The notes under the pieces were generated by a model that was not told the origin of the DNA, did no database searches, and worked only from the letters and a program-made list of their open reading frames with translations. The translations under genes were made by a program, and so were the position numbers. From S010-25 sp964441285 (GTDB taxonomy: Bacteria > Pseudomonadota > Gammaproteobacteria > SZUA-229), in assembly GCA_964441285.1 (NCBI GenBank), contig CAYTUK010000002.1, positions 124,001 to 188,000 on the forward strand: DNA of 64,000 bases, given 5' to 3'. Positions 26,793 through 35,642 of the stretch are shown piece after piece. The first letter of the stretch is position 1. The number at the start of each line of letters is the position of its first letter.

Positions 26793-27644
26793 CTATACGC
26801 TGCGCGCCACAGGCGGTAACAAGCCTTCTCGATGCAACTCTACGACGACATGCAGCGCATCATGACCAGTAAAAATATGCTTTTTTTTCAACCCGCCGAA
26901 TAAAAAAAGCCGATGGCAAATCAAATTAATCCTGCGGGGCACACCCGCACTAAATTTATGCACCAACGTCATCACTTCATCACTGATTTGCGGATCACCC
27001 TGCCACCCCGCACGGCGTAAACGGTGGTTCACATAAGCAATTGTTTCCGGTTTATTCAACGCTTCAAGGTAGGATGCTGCGATAAGTCGCTGGTGTAACT
27101 GCTCCATTCCAGGTGCCCGCACCTTTTCCAGTAAGGACTCCTGCCCAACCAGAATTATCTGCAATAATAATCGATTTTGCGTTTGCAGATTCGACAACAG
27201 CCTTAATTCTTCGAGGTTTTGCATTGTCATTCCCTGCGCCTCATCCACAATCAGTATATTGCGCTTGCCCTGGATAGCACCATCAGTTAGAAATTTCCTA
27301 AACCATTGCCACAACGTGGTGTTATCCGGCAGCAGCGGCATATCAAACGCCTCAACAACGGACTCAAGCAACCCCCCTGACTGCACTTGCGCGCTTTCAA
27401 GCATCGCTGCCCGCACAAAACAGGTATCAAGCTCATTGAATATCGTGCTGATCAGAGTTGTTTTTCCGGTGCCAGGTGCGCCCGTAACAACAACAATGCC
27501 TTCACCCTCGGTGATTGCGTATTTAAGATAGGAACGGGCATTCTCGTAGCTACGATGCCCAAAAGAAAATCGGCTGTCAGGGCTTAAGCGAAAAGGCTGT
27601 TCCTGCAGGTGATAACATGATTTATATACGTCGAGCATTTTCAT
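26793..27644 (-). CDS. XrtA-associated ExeA-like ATPase
   Basis: A 283-aa AAA-type ATPase starting MLDVYKSCYHLQEQPFRLSPD-like sequence (typical for ExeA/GspA-type). It has Walker A TGAPGTGKTTLIS near residue 55 and Walker B NILIVDEAQGM near residue 130. The C-terminal half (FSAGVPRRINLICHRLFLFG) is also characteristic. Such ATPases are constant members of exosortase-A exopolysaccharide loci; the exact role is unsettled. It is the first large gene of the cluster core. ATG at 27644 or 27638 could be used. Confidence 0.88.
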   Translation of the reverse strand: MKMLDVYKSCYHLQEQPFRLSPDSRFSFGHRSYENARSYLKYAITEGEGIVVVTGAPGTGKTTLISTIFNELDTCFVRAAMLESAQVQSGGLLESVVEAFDMPLLPDNTTLWQWFRKFLTDGAIQGKRNILIVDEAQGMTMQNLEELRLLSNLQTQNRLLLQIILVGQESLLEKVRAPGMEQLHQRLIAASYLEALNKPETIAYVNHRLRRAGWQGDPQISDEVMTLVHKFSAGVPRRINLICHRLFLFGGLKKKHIFTGHDALHVVVELHREGLLPPVARSV

Positions 27645-27791
27645 GATGGCCGGTGAGCACCGAACCCATTTTCCCTGTCCTGGTCAGCGAGTAACTCTGG
27701 AGCAAGCCGCTCAGCTACCGCAAACGAGGGATACTATCACATAAATACTCTGCCGCGACTTATTCACTGCCTGTTAAGCCATCACCTCTGC

Positions 27792-27881
27792 TTAAACAAT
27801 GGATTTAAGACTAAACAGTACCAATACAAATAGCGACAAAAACACCACTACGAGTGTGAGCTTTTTTGTATTATCTTCCAT
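27792..27881 (-). CDS. 29-residue single-span membrane microprotein
   Basis: A short frame with an excellent ribosome site (AGGAG, 8 nt before ATG at 27881) encodes MEDNTKKL, about 16 hydrophobic residues, then a basic SLKSIV end and TAA. That is one membrane helix with a charged N-terminal tail. It lies 147 bp upstream of the ATPase gene on the same strand. It has no recognised family. Small membrane proteins of this kind often tune a transporter or kinase, but nothing in the sequence names a partner. The ribosome site and codon structure favour a real gene. Confidence 0.6.
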   Translation of the reverse strand: MEDNTKKLTLVVVFLSLFVLVLFSLKSIV

Positions 27882-28052
27882 TTCAGTTACTCCTGTAAAG
27901 TGAGTCCTCCGTAAAGACTCGATTAAACTATATCCGACTCAATGCAACGCATATTTACGCGGCATAAATACCCAAGCAGGAAGCGTGCCTAAATTAAAAA
28001 AGCGAAGAAAAATAAACACTTACTAGAATTGAACCCACCAGGAATAGTATAG

Positions 28053-28096
28053 AAGTGTAAGATATATCGACTTAAATTCTTGAAATTCTTACACTT
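28053..28096. repeat. 10-bp inverted repeat, possible operator
   Basis: AAGTGTAAGA (28053-28062) and TCTTACACTT (28087-28096) are exact reverse complements with 24 nt between. The right half is preceded by a direct repeat of ATTCTT (ATTCTTGAAATTCTT). It is about 170 bp upstream of the microprotein start. The long spacer suits a two-site regulator better than an RNA hairpin; this is inference. Confidence 0.4.
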
Positions 28097-28112
28097 GTAC
28101 AGAGAAAGAACC

Positions 28113-28173
28113 GGCTATTATCTAATTTTTACACCGAATAAGGCGATAAAGCCGAATAATAGCCTTATTGTGT
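28113..28173 (-). promoter_or_regulatory. Mutually exclusive stem-loops (attenuator-like)
   Basis: Stem A pairs ACAC(CG)AATAAGGC (28131-28144) with GCCTTATTGTGT (28162-28173). Stem B pairs GGCTATTAT (28113-28121) with ATAATAGCC (28156-28164). They share bases 28162-28164, so only one can form fully. No long T-run follows either. The element lies between the lipoprotein stop at 28343 and the microprotein gene; a terminator/antiterminator or RNA switch is possible. Confidence 0.4.
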
Positions 28174-28342
28174 AATTTATACCGACATTTTAGCAATAGT
28201 ACGGCCTGACTTTGGCCTGTTTCAAGTCATCACCTGATCGACCGCCGCAATAATGTCAATTACGCCGACACTCTTTACATAGAGGGGGGTTAACGAAGCA
28301 GCAGTGCACGTATATTGAGAGCGGTCTGATGAAATATCCGAG

Positions 28343-29215
28343 TTAAGGACAAAGGGATATCTGTGCAGCATGGCGCCTGGCTGATAACTGACGCACCAAT
28401 GTGGTCGTTCTATTTATCTTACCCGTTAGCCGGTCAACTGAATAATCCATAGCATAAAGCGAAACAACATCACATGAAGCGGAATAACTGAGCGCGAGAC
28501 GTGCCTCCTCCATACGATAAACAATCGCGTTTGCCTTACCCACAATGGAGGTTGAAATAATAGCATAGCCAAAATTATTGCTCGTACTGAAAGACCAGAG
28601 GTATTCGATAATCTGTTTTACTCGTGCCAGCGATAATGTTGCCGGAGGGATTGTTCCCATATACACCGTTGATTGCGTATTTTTTGCTGCCGACAGATTG
28701 ACCCCACTGCGATCGAAGGCACTACTTTTAAAAATTCTGTCATAGTACAGCATGCCTGGATTATTCATATCAACCCGAGTAATCTGAAAATACAAATCGG
28801 TCGCGGTTATATTAACGAACTGACGATAGGTTTTTTGATATTTTACCGCCGTTTCTGACCAGTTCATGGCCTGAACGAAATCATTGGTAGAAAGCGCATA
28901 GACTAATTTATTAATCCGGTCTGCAGGCGGTAGAATATCCGTATCTTTGAGATGAGAGAGGCGATAAGAACCACTGCTTTGAGCCGCAGCCGGTACCAAT
29001 ATCTTATAAAATCCCGCTGGGGTGCGTTGATTAAAATACACCGCATGCAATAGCGCCATATCCGCAACCGATGCTACAGTAACCACACTCTTACTGGCTG
29101 AATTAATCGCACTTGTTCCGCCTGCAGCACCGCCACAACTGGTAAGCGACAAAGCCAGAGCGAAACATGAAACAGCCAGTACTATTCGAGGTATAGCCTG
29201 GCCACAAATAGACAT
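28343..29215 (-). CDS. Hypothetical lipoprotein at the end of the chemotaxis operon
   Basis: A 290-aa protein with a signal peptide and lipobox LTSC (Cys27) followed by GGAAGG, so it is a predicted lipoprotein. The body has no motif I recognise. It ends with SLCP and has a cysteine near residue 244 that could pair with it. It starts 7 bp after the CheW stop and so is probably part of the same transcript, an unusual companion for chemotaxis genes. It might be a periplasmic ligand-binding or surface protein linked to the receptors, but this is only a guess from position. Confidence 0.7.
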   Translation of the reverse strand: MSICGQAIPRIVLAVSCFALALSLTSCGGAAGGTSAINSASKSVVTVASVADMALLHAVYFNQRTPAGFYKILVPAAAQSSGSYRLSHLKDTDILPPADRINKLVYALSTNDFVQAMNWSETAVKYQKTYRQFVNITATDLYFQITRVDMNNPGMLYYDRIFKSSAFDRSGVNLSAAKNTQSTVYMGTIPPATLSLARVKQIIEYLWSFSTSNNFGYAIISTSIVGKANAIVYRMEEARLALSYSASCDVVSLYAMDYSVDRLTGKINRTTTLVRQLSARRHAAQISLCP

Positions 29216-29222
29216 TGCAAAC

Positions 29223-29771
29223 CTAGGCCACAGCAGATTGCGACTCGGACGCTGACTGCGCTGACAGCTCCCTTAACTGGTTCACCGCGAAAACTCGTTG
29301 CATATCCAGCACAATAATGAAACGATCATCAACTTTCACCATCGCCTCAATAAATTCGAAACGCACCCGCGTTCCCAGTGACGGCACAGCTTCAAGTTGA
29401 TCCGGCCGCATTTCTATCACTTCCTGAACGGAATCTGCCAGCATACCCAATACGGTTTGCGTACCATCAATGTCTATTTCTACAATTATAATACAGGTAT
29501 CAACATCTATCTGTTTTGCCTGCATCGAGAATTGCAGACGTAAATCAATAATTGGCACTACGCTACCGCGTAGATTAATCACCCCTAACATGTATTCAGG
29601 TGAGCGCGGCACCGGGGTGATCTGCACATATTCGAGAACTTCCCTAACTTTTGATATTTCCGTTGCGAAAGCTTCACCATCCAGGTCAAAGGTTAGATAC
29701 TGCGTTGATGATAGGGTAGCGTCCGCATCGCTCTCTATATTATTGAACTGGCTTTGCTGAATATTTTCCAT
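29223..29771 (-). CDS. cheW: CheW coupling protein (second chemotaxis system)
   Basis: A 182-aa CheW-domain protein: YLTFDLDGEAFATEISKVREVLEY, ITPVPRSPEYMLGVINLRGSVVPIIDLR, then FIIVLDMQRVF. These form the two-subdomain beta barrel that links receptors to CheA. ATG 29771 is preferred to GTG 29786. The C-terminal Ser/Ala/Gln tail and acidic N-terminal extension are a little longer than in E. coli CheW. It follows three receptor genes and should couple them to the CheA at 38859-40961. Confidence 0.92.
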   Translation of the reverse strand: MENIQQSQFNNIESDADATLSSTQYLTFDLDGEAFATEISKVREVLEYVQITPVPRSPEYMLGVINLRGSVVPIIDLRLQFSMQAKQIDVDTCIIIVEIDIDGTQTVLGMLADSVQEVIEMRPDQLEAVPSLGTRVRFEFIEAMVKVDDRFIIVLDMQRVFAVNQLRELSAQSASESQSAVA

Positions 29772-29814
29772 ATGACTGTAACCCACTAAAATGTGATTTT
29801 CTCTGACACATTTA

Positions 29815-29842
29815 TAATCGACAGGTCGTCATTAAAACTTTA
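29815..29842 (-). promoter_or_regulatory. Possible sigma-28 promoter for cheW-lipoprotein genes
   Basis: Read on the minus strand, TAAAGTTT (29842-29835) exactly matches the FliA -35 box, and GTCGATTA (29822-29815) is a -10 with two mismatches to GCCGATAA. The spacer is 12 nt rather than 11. It is about 45 bp upstream of the cheW start. It could give an internal start within the larger operon. Confidence 0.45.
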
Positions 29843-29948
29843 GGGGGTTACTGATTAATTCTGTATGGCGGGTAGATTTAAACTGAATTATTTAGCTTCA
29901 AGGCATAACACGCGGTGAATACATCCCTGTCGACCCGACAGCTAAACA

Positions 29949-32564
29949 TCATGCAACGTCTGATTTATCCGCATCACCCAGTTTAAAGAAGACCATCGCC
30001 TCACTTTGCGCGCCGGCCTGTCTGGATAACACCTCTGCTGAGGCGGCCATTTCACCTGCCGATATTGCGGCATGCTGCACCACTTGATCCAACTGCTGTA
30101 ACGCATGGTTTATTTCTTCAGTCTTGCTATTTTGGTCATGTGCAGTCTGGCTGATCTCCTGCACCAACTCCGCCGTTTTTTTAATGTCTGGCACCAGTTG
30201 CGTTAATTTATCACCTGCCTGTTCTGCTGCGGATAAGGTTGATCCCGATAATTCACTAATTTCAGCCGCTGCTTTCTGGCTATGCTCTGCCAGCTTCCGC
30301 ACTTCTGAGGCGACCACAGCGAAGCTCTTACCATTTTCACCCGCTCTTGCGGCTTCAATGGCAGCGTTCAAGGCAAGCAAATTGGTCTGTCTGGCAATAT
30401 CTTCAATCACATGTATTTTACTGACAATATTTTTCATTGCCGCAACCGCTTCAGTCACCGCCTGACCACTATCATTTGCATCAATGGCTGCCTGGACGGC
30501 TATTTTTTCTGTTTCAACGGCATTGGCTGCATTACGGTTAATATTCGATGACATGGTTTCCATTGAGGCAGAGATTTCCTCCAGTGAGGCCGCCTGTTGC
30601 GATGCACCCGAACCAAGACTCTGGGCAATATCATTCACCTTATGTGCCGTCAGTGAACCCTCATTGCTATTAGTTGAGACCGTGGATATAATTTGAGTCA
30701 GCCGATCAATGGTGGTGTTAACATCTTCTTTCAACTGGCCAAAAACACCGCCGTATTCAGCTTCAACTTTGTTCGTTAAATCGCCCATTGCCAGCCCGCG
30801 TATTACATCCCCGACGCTATCAATGGCGGTTCGCGTCACACCCAGCACCTGGTTTATCCCAATAGCCAGGATGCGATGAAACCCCTGCTTGCCTTTAACC
30901 GAAATTGCACCATTGAAATCCCCTTCCACTGCAGACTTAACAATGGCCTCGATTTCCTTTTCCACCTGCCGGTCATTACTGCGGTTAATCCATTCAATGA
31001 CAACACCCAGATAGTTGCTATGACTGTCACTCACCGGTGTCAATGATAACTCAAACGACAGATCGCCAATTTCAACAGGTAGTTTCTTACCTGCCTGAGT
31101 ATTTACCGGGTCAAAATCGCATAAACCGGGAATATTTGAAAGCAAGTTCAGGTTTCTACCGATCATGTCGTCAGCAGAAAATTCAGGATTGCTTTCCTGT
31201 AACTGAGCTTCAATCGATTTAAACATGGTGGTGGCCGAGGCGTTCATATAAATAACATTAAAGGCCTCATCACTTACCGTCACACACATTGAGGTATTAT
31301 CCAGTGCGGTTTTAATGCGTTCGTTTTCTGCCGCAGCAATTGCATCAAGCTTTAATCGGTCACGTAAATGGGTTTGCATATCGGCTAATGAATGCAATAA
31401 CAGACCGATAATATCTTTTCGATCAGAATCAATGTCATTATCAAACTGCTTGCGCGCAATTTTGGCTGCGACTTCACTCGCCTTAGTCAGATGCCATGAA
31501 ATATTTCTGGCGATAAGCCAGGCAAACAGTACAATCGCAAAAACAGATAAAAAGATTATCACTACAAACTCGGTTGTAGCTTTCTTCATCACAGCAGCAT
31601 TGGCATGCACATTTTCATTAATCACGGTTAGCTGATTATCTTTTATCGACTTTAACAACTCATTGGTCTGTTGCAGAACACCGGTATACTGTGATCGAAT
31701 TAAATACGCATCTGCGCGCCATTTTTTCGAACTATTAATCGCAACCATCACTTTCAAGTTAGCCACAAATTTCATCTGCACCTGTTTTAACTGGTCAACC
31801 GCATCTGCCTGCTCCATCGTTAATAAATTGGTATTCGAGGATATCTTTGTCCGTAGTTTAAGTGCCTGAGCTTTGTAAAGATTTACATTCGATAATGCAG
31901 ATGGACTTCTAAAGGCAAGATACAGCCGCATTTCACTAATGATTTTATTCCATGTATAGCGTAGCTCGTATAACCGATCTGAAAAACCTTTTCTTGCTGT
32001 TGACACATCCTCATTCTGCTCAGATGAAATCATCTCCGCAACCAATTGCAATATTTGTCTGCTTTCAGGATTCAGATTATCGGATGAATATTTTACTGCA
32101 GGAAAGTTCGCCGTATTATTTTCCGCATAGCGAATAAATCGGGTTTCATAGCTGGTTATTTTCTGTATAAATGTACCCAGTTGTGCCACCAGCAATCGCA
32201 GCGTCACTATGTCTGCCGAGGGTTTGCCCGGGACATTTTTTAATGACAATTTAATCTGCAAAAGCAGTTTTTGTGCCTGCGATAGTGATTGCTTATATTG
32301 CGTTTTATACACATCTTCTTTACTTAATAAATAAAACCCCAGCGAGGCTGAACTCGAATACAGTAAACTCGATAAACTATCCAGCTTGTTTAAACGCAAC
32401 ACATTCTGTTTGTTCCCAATGTTTGACGCATTATTTTGCTGACCAACCTGAGACATCATCCACAAACTTGCAGTCACCATTATCAGCACCGGCAAGCCAA
32501 AAGCTAACAGGAATTTTTTTAATATGGATAAATTATCCCATAAACGACCAATATAACTACGCAT
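29949..32564 (-). CDS. Methyl-accepting chemotaxis protein with PAS domain
   Basis: An 871-aa receptor. It has a TM helix near residues 15-38, a long helical periplasmic region to about 330, a second TM near 335-355, HAMP, a PAS-like segment (MCVTVSDEAFNVIYMN), and a signalling hairpin with QTNLLALNAAIEAARAGENGKSFAVVASEVRKL-type sequence near 730. The tip is slightly divergent (ENGKSFAVV, where the neighbours have EHGKGFAVV). ATG 32564 with GAGG upstream is chosen; the frame to 32630 would overlap the upstream gene's end. It belongs to a tandem of three related receptors. Confidence 0.92.
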   Translation of the reverse strand: MRSYIGRLWDNLSILKKFLLAFGLPVLIMVTASLWMMSQVGQQNNASNIGNKQNVLRLNKLDSLSSLLYSSSASLGFYLLSKEDVYKTQYKQSLSQAQKLLLQIKLSLKNVPGKPSADIVTLRLLVAQLGTFIQKITSYETRFIRYAENNTANFPAVKYSSDNLNPESRQILQLVAEMISSEQNEDVSTARKGFSDRLYELRYTWNKIISEMRLYLAFRSPSALSNVNLYKAQALKLRTKISSNTNLLTMEQADAVDQLKQVQMKFVANLKVMVAINSSKKWRADAYLIRSQYTGVLQQTNELLKSIKDNQLTVINENVHANAAVMKKATTEFVVIIFLSVFAIVLFAWLIARNISWHLTKASEVAAKIARKQFDNDIDSDRKDIIGLLLHSLADMQTHLRDRLKLDAIAAAENERIKTALDNTSMCVTVSDEAFNVIYMNASATTMFKSIEAQLQESNPEFSADDMIGRNLNLLSNIPGLCDFDPVNTQAGKKLPVEIGDLSFELSLTPVSDSHSNYLGVVIEWINRSNDRQVEKEIEAIVKSAVEGDFNGAISVKGKQGFHRILAIGINQVLGVTRTAIDSVGDVIRGLAMGDLTNKVEAEYGGVFGQLKEDVNTTIDRLTQIISTVSTNSNEGSLTAHKVNDIAQSLGSGASQQAASLEEISASMETMSSNINRNAANAVETEKIAVQAAIDANDSGQAVTEAVAAMKNIVSKIHVIEDIARQTNLLALNAAIEAARAGENGKSFAVVASEVRKLAEHSQKAAAEISELSGSTLSAAEQAGDKLTQLVPDIKKTAELVQEISQTAHDQNSKTEEINHALQQLDQVVQHAAISAGEMAASAEVLSRQAGAQSEAMVFFKLGDADKSDVA

Positions 32565-32565
32565 T

Positions 32566-35556
32566 TTAAGCCTCATTAATTTCTTCATGTGAGAAGAATG
32601 CCATCGACTGTTTCTGTGATTCTGATTCACTGGAAAGTGTCAGCGCCGCACTGGCCAGTTTTTCAGATGAAGAAGCCGAACGCTGCACCACCGAATCAAG
32701 TTGCTGTAACGCCGTATTGATTTCATTTGCGCCGGTATCCTGTTCCCGTGCTGACACGCTAATTTCCTGAACCAGATCCGCCGTTTTTTGAATGCAGGGC
32801 ACCAGATCGGCAAGGCGATCACCCGCCAGTTCCGCAAGCGTTACCGTGTCACCAGAAAGATCACTAATTTCAGCCGCTGCCTTCTGGCTACGTTCTGCCA
32901 GCTTACGCACCTCAGAGGCAACCACGGCAAAACCTTTGCCATGCTCACCCGCACGAGCAGCTTCTATGGCCGCATTTAAGGCCAGCAAATTTGTCTGCCT
33001 GGAGATTTCTTCAATAATGGAAATTTTGCTGGTAATCTCCTTCATCGAATCAACTGCTGAAGCCACAATACGCCCACTCACTTCTGCATCGCCAGAGGCT
33101 TCTTTGGCAATCTTTTCGGTTTCGGCTGCATTGGCTGAACTATGGCTGATATTCGACGCCATTTGCTCCATCGCAGAGGATATTTCTTCAAGCGAAGCCG
33201 CCTGTTCGGAAGAACCCTGACCAATTTGTTGCGCGGCACCACTGACATCGGCCGAAGTTGTCGCAACTTCTACCGCGGTTGTCTGCACTGAATGGATAAC
33301 ACTGGAGAGCTTTTCTAAGGTTTTATTCACACTCTGCTGAAGCTGTGCAAAGATACCTTGATACTGTCCGTTCATTGTTTGCGACAAATTCCCCTCTGCC
33401 AGGGCGCTTAATATCTGCTCAATATCGCTAATGCTACTACCGGTACGACTAAGAATTGTATTGATGCCTTCACCCAGTCGGCTATAAAAAGCATTATCTG
33501 TTTTAAAATTCAATACCCGATTAAAATCACCCTCGGCGGCAGCTTTCACCACATCAGCCAGATCCGTTTCAATACCAACCTCAGCAGTTCGGTCGAGCCA
33601 TTCAATAACGCTGCCGCTGTAGTGGCCTTCGGGACTGCTCACTGGCGTAATACTGACATCCAGCGTTAAGCCAGACAAGGTTATACGTTTATGCACCGGG
33701 CCATGCTGTTGCTGCAATGCGGCCAGACTCAATTCTTCTACCCCCGGTAAAAAATCCGCGGCCGAATCAATTAGCTCCTGCGTATCAAAATCAGGAATTA
33801 ATTGCTGCAGGGTGGTTTCAATATTTTTAAATAAAGCTTCGGCCGCAGCATTAATGTAGACAACCAGTCCGTTATCATTTGTTACCATAACACTGGTCGA
33901 AGCATTCGCTAACGCAGTTGAAATTCGGCCTGTTTTTATTGCCTGGTCACGCTCCATATATAAATTAAAACCAATTTTCCTTTGCATGGTTTTTATTGCC
34001 TGCAAAGCGACACCCACTTCATCTTCACTGGTGATTGTTACATCACTATTAAAATCACCCACGGTGATTCTGTCAAATATAGAAACCAGATGTTTTATTC
34101 TGCGAACCAGATCAAAACCAATCATAAAGGCGAGGATGACACCAATTAAAATAATTCCAACAACCAAAGAAATAGTTAAATACAGGTTATGCGTTAGTCG
34201 CGTTATCTCAGCATTTATTTCAGTTTGAAACACTTCTACTGAGGCAATCTCCATGTCTTTAGCCGCGTTGATTGCCGGTGCCGACAATTGCTCGAAAACA
34301 GCCGAATCTGCCGATTTAAGTGCCACATCATTAAAGACTATCGCCATAACTTCATTAATAAATTTTAATGCCGTTTTCGTAACCTTTTTACTCTTCCCTG
34401 CGAGGACTTGCTGCATCGCTTTATTCCGCTTAAAGGCCTCCGCATGTTTTTTTGCAACCTGCTTAATCTGGTCACGCATTATATTCATTCTTCCGATGAA
34501 CATAATTTTCTCTTTTTCGCTAACGGTATGATGTTTAATTGCGCTTTCTGTTATCCCGCTAAGCCCAGTTAAAGCATTGATTAATGCAGGGAGTTCAACC
34601 GTCATTGCGTCAACAATAAAATAACGTGAAAGATCTTTGTCAACGACCATTAATGCGTTTTCAGCAGCCTGCCTGTTCAGTGCATGAAGATCCTCGATTA
34701 TTTGTGCAGATTTATTCGCTACGGTCAACGTATCGCCTGTAGCGGTATCAGCAATTATCGATCGCCATTGCTTTTTTACATCTCGCCACTTATTATTCAA
34801 CCCAAATTTATCCTTATTCTTCTTTATAGCAACATCAATCGAATCGATATTATTTGCCACCGACTGCCTGGCGCCAACCATGATCGGAGCCGATATTTTA
34901 TTTCCATTTAACAGCCGCTGATACCTGCCTACATCTACCATCAGAGCATTAATACGCGCAACAAACGTAGAACCACTTTTTTCCAGCCTGGCCATTTTTA
35001 TCGCGGCATTCTCTGTCGTTAAACGTGAAGACAGTAAATATGCTGTCGGTAACATGAGCAGGACTACGACCATGACCAGTTTAATGGATAAATTTAATTT
35101 TCTTAGCGGGTTAAAGCGGTGCAATACGGATACTTTCAGATAGCTTGCTCCCGCTTTTATATCTGCATGCAACGTATTTGCCTGATCAATTTCCTGCCGC
35201 GAGGGCATGGTACGAATAGAACTGTAACCCGACAGCTGATTATTAGAATATTCAGGGCTCACATTCGCCTTAACCCAGTAATAGTCCCCATTTTTACACC
35301 GATTTTTTACTGTCCCGCTCCAGGTTTCTCCTTTTTTCACGGTATCCCATAAATTTTGGAAAGCCTCTACCGGCATATCCGGGTGGCGCACAATATTATG
35401 ATTTTGATTGATTAATTCATGCGCATGAAAGCCACTTATGCGTATAAAAGATTCATTACAATAGGTAATAATGCCTTTTTTATTGGTGGTTGTAATAAGA
35501 ACATCATCCGCCTTTAACTTATGCTCTTTATCACTTACCGGCATATTTATTTTCAT
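32566..35556 (-). CDS. PAS-domain methyl-accepting chemotaxis protein (Aer-like N-terminus)
   Basis: A 996-aa receptor. An N-terminal cytoplasmic PAS domain (residues 15-125; ITYCNESFIRISGF, HNIVRHPDMP) of the Aer type often carries FAD or haem. Then come TM (about 158-178), a periplasmic helical domain, TM (about 455-480), HAMP, a second PAS (about 555-650) and the signalling hairpin with ISRQTNLLALNAAIEAARAGEHGK near 860. It probably senses redox or oxygen as well as a periplasmic signal. The receptor downstream starts directly at its stop (TAAAATG). Confidence 0.92.
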   Translation of the reverse strand: MKINMPVSDKEHKLKADDVLITTTNKKGIITYCNESFIRISGFHAHELINQNHNIVRHPDMPVEAFQNLWDTVKKGETWSGTVKNRCKNGDYYWVKANVSPEYSNNQLSGYSSIRTMPSRQEIDQANTLHADIKAGASYLKVSVLHRFNPLRKLNLSIKLVMVVVLLMLPTAYLLSSRLTTENAAIKMARLEKSGSTFVARINALMVDVGRYQRLLNGNKISAPIMVGARQSVANNIDSIDVAIKKNKDKFGLNNKWRDVKKQWRSIIADTATGDTLTVANKSAQIIEDLHALNRQAAENALMVVDKDLSRYFIVDAMTVELPALINALTGLSGITESAIKHHTVSEKEKIMFIGRMNIMRDQIKQVAKKHAEAFKRNKAMQQVLAGKSKKVTKTALKFINEVMAIVFNDVALKSADSAVFEQLSAPAINAAKDMEIASVEVFQTEINAEITRLTHNLYLTISLVVGIILIGVILAFMIGFDLVRRIKHLVSIFDRITVGDFNSDVTITSEDEVGVALQAIKTMQRKIGFNLYMERDQAIKTGRISTALANASTSVMVTNDNGLVVYINAAAEALFKNIETTLQQLIPDFDTQELIDSAADFLPGVEELSLAALQQQHGPVHKRITLSGLTLDVSITPVSSPEGHYSGSVIEWLDRTAEVGIETDLADVVKAAAEGDFNRVLNFKTDNAFYSRLGEGINTILSRTGSSISDIEQILSALAEGNLSQTMNGQYQGIFAQLQQSVNKTLEKLSSVIHSVQTTAVEVATTSADVSGAAQQIGQGSSEQAASLEEISSAMEQMASNISHSSANAAETEKIAKEASGDAEVSGRIVASAVDSMKEITSKISIIEEISRQTNLLALNAAIEAARAGEHGKGFAVVASEVRKLAERSQKAAAEISDLSGDTVTLAELAGDRLADLVPCIQKTADLVQEISVSAREQDTGANEINTALQQLDSVVQRSASSSEKLASAALTLSSESESQKQSMAFFSHEEINEA

Positions 35557-35642
35557 CGTAAATACCTTAAATTAAATTCTTTTAAAGAAATTTTTTTTAC
35601 CAATTGATTGTGTAATGACTGCATTTTTTCAATCACTTAAAA

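Larger units (their letters stand above)
27882..28342. other. Intergenic region with two sets of inverted repeats
   Basis: This 461-bp region separates the chemotaxis operon's terminal lipoprotein gene from the exopolysaccharide cluster. No supported frame is seen. It contains a perfect 10-bp inverted repeat with a 24-nt spacer (28053-28096) and, next to it, two overlapping stems that cannot form together (28113-28173). These could be the operon terminator and control sites for the 27881 gene. Confidence 0.5.

Noticed and set aside
27650..27790. GG-N10-GC pattern near 27709 as a PrsR/sigma-54 promoter
   Set aside because: Apart from the invariant pairs it does not match TGGCAC-N5-TTGC, so chance is likely.
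28343..29215. 28343-29215 lipoprotein as a PEP-CTERM substrate
   Set aside because: The C-terminus (AAQISLCP) lacks the PEP motif, TM helix and basic tail.
32565..32630. Longer start for the receptor at 29949
   Set aside because: It would lie inside the upstream receptor gene; ATG 32564 has GAGG at proper distance and gives the conserved TM start.
35557..35642. Hairpin TTCTTTTAAAGAA followed by T8
   Set aside because: The T-run is on the plus strand, where no gene runs; for the minus-strand operon it is not a terminator.
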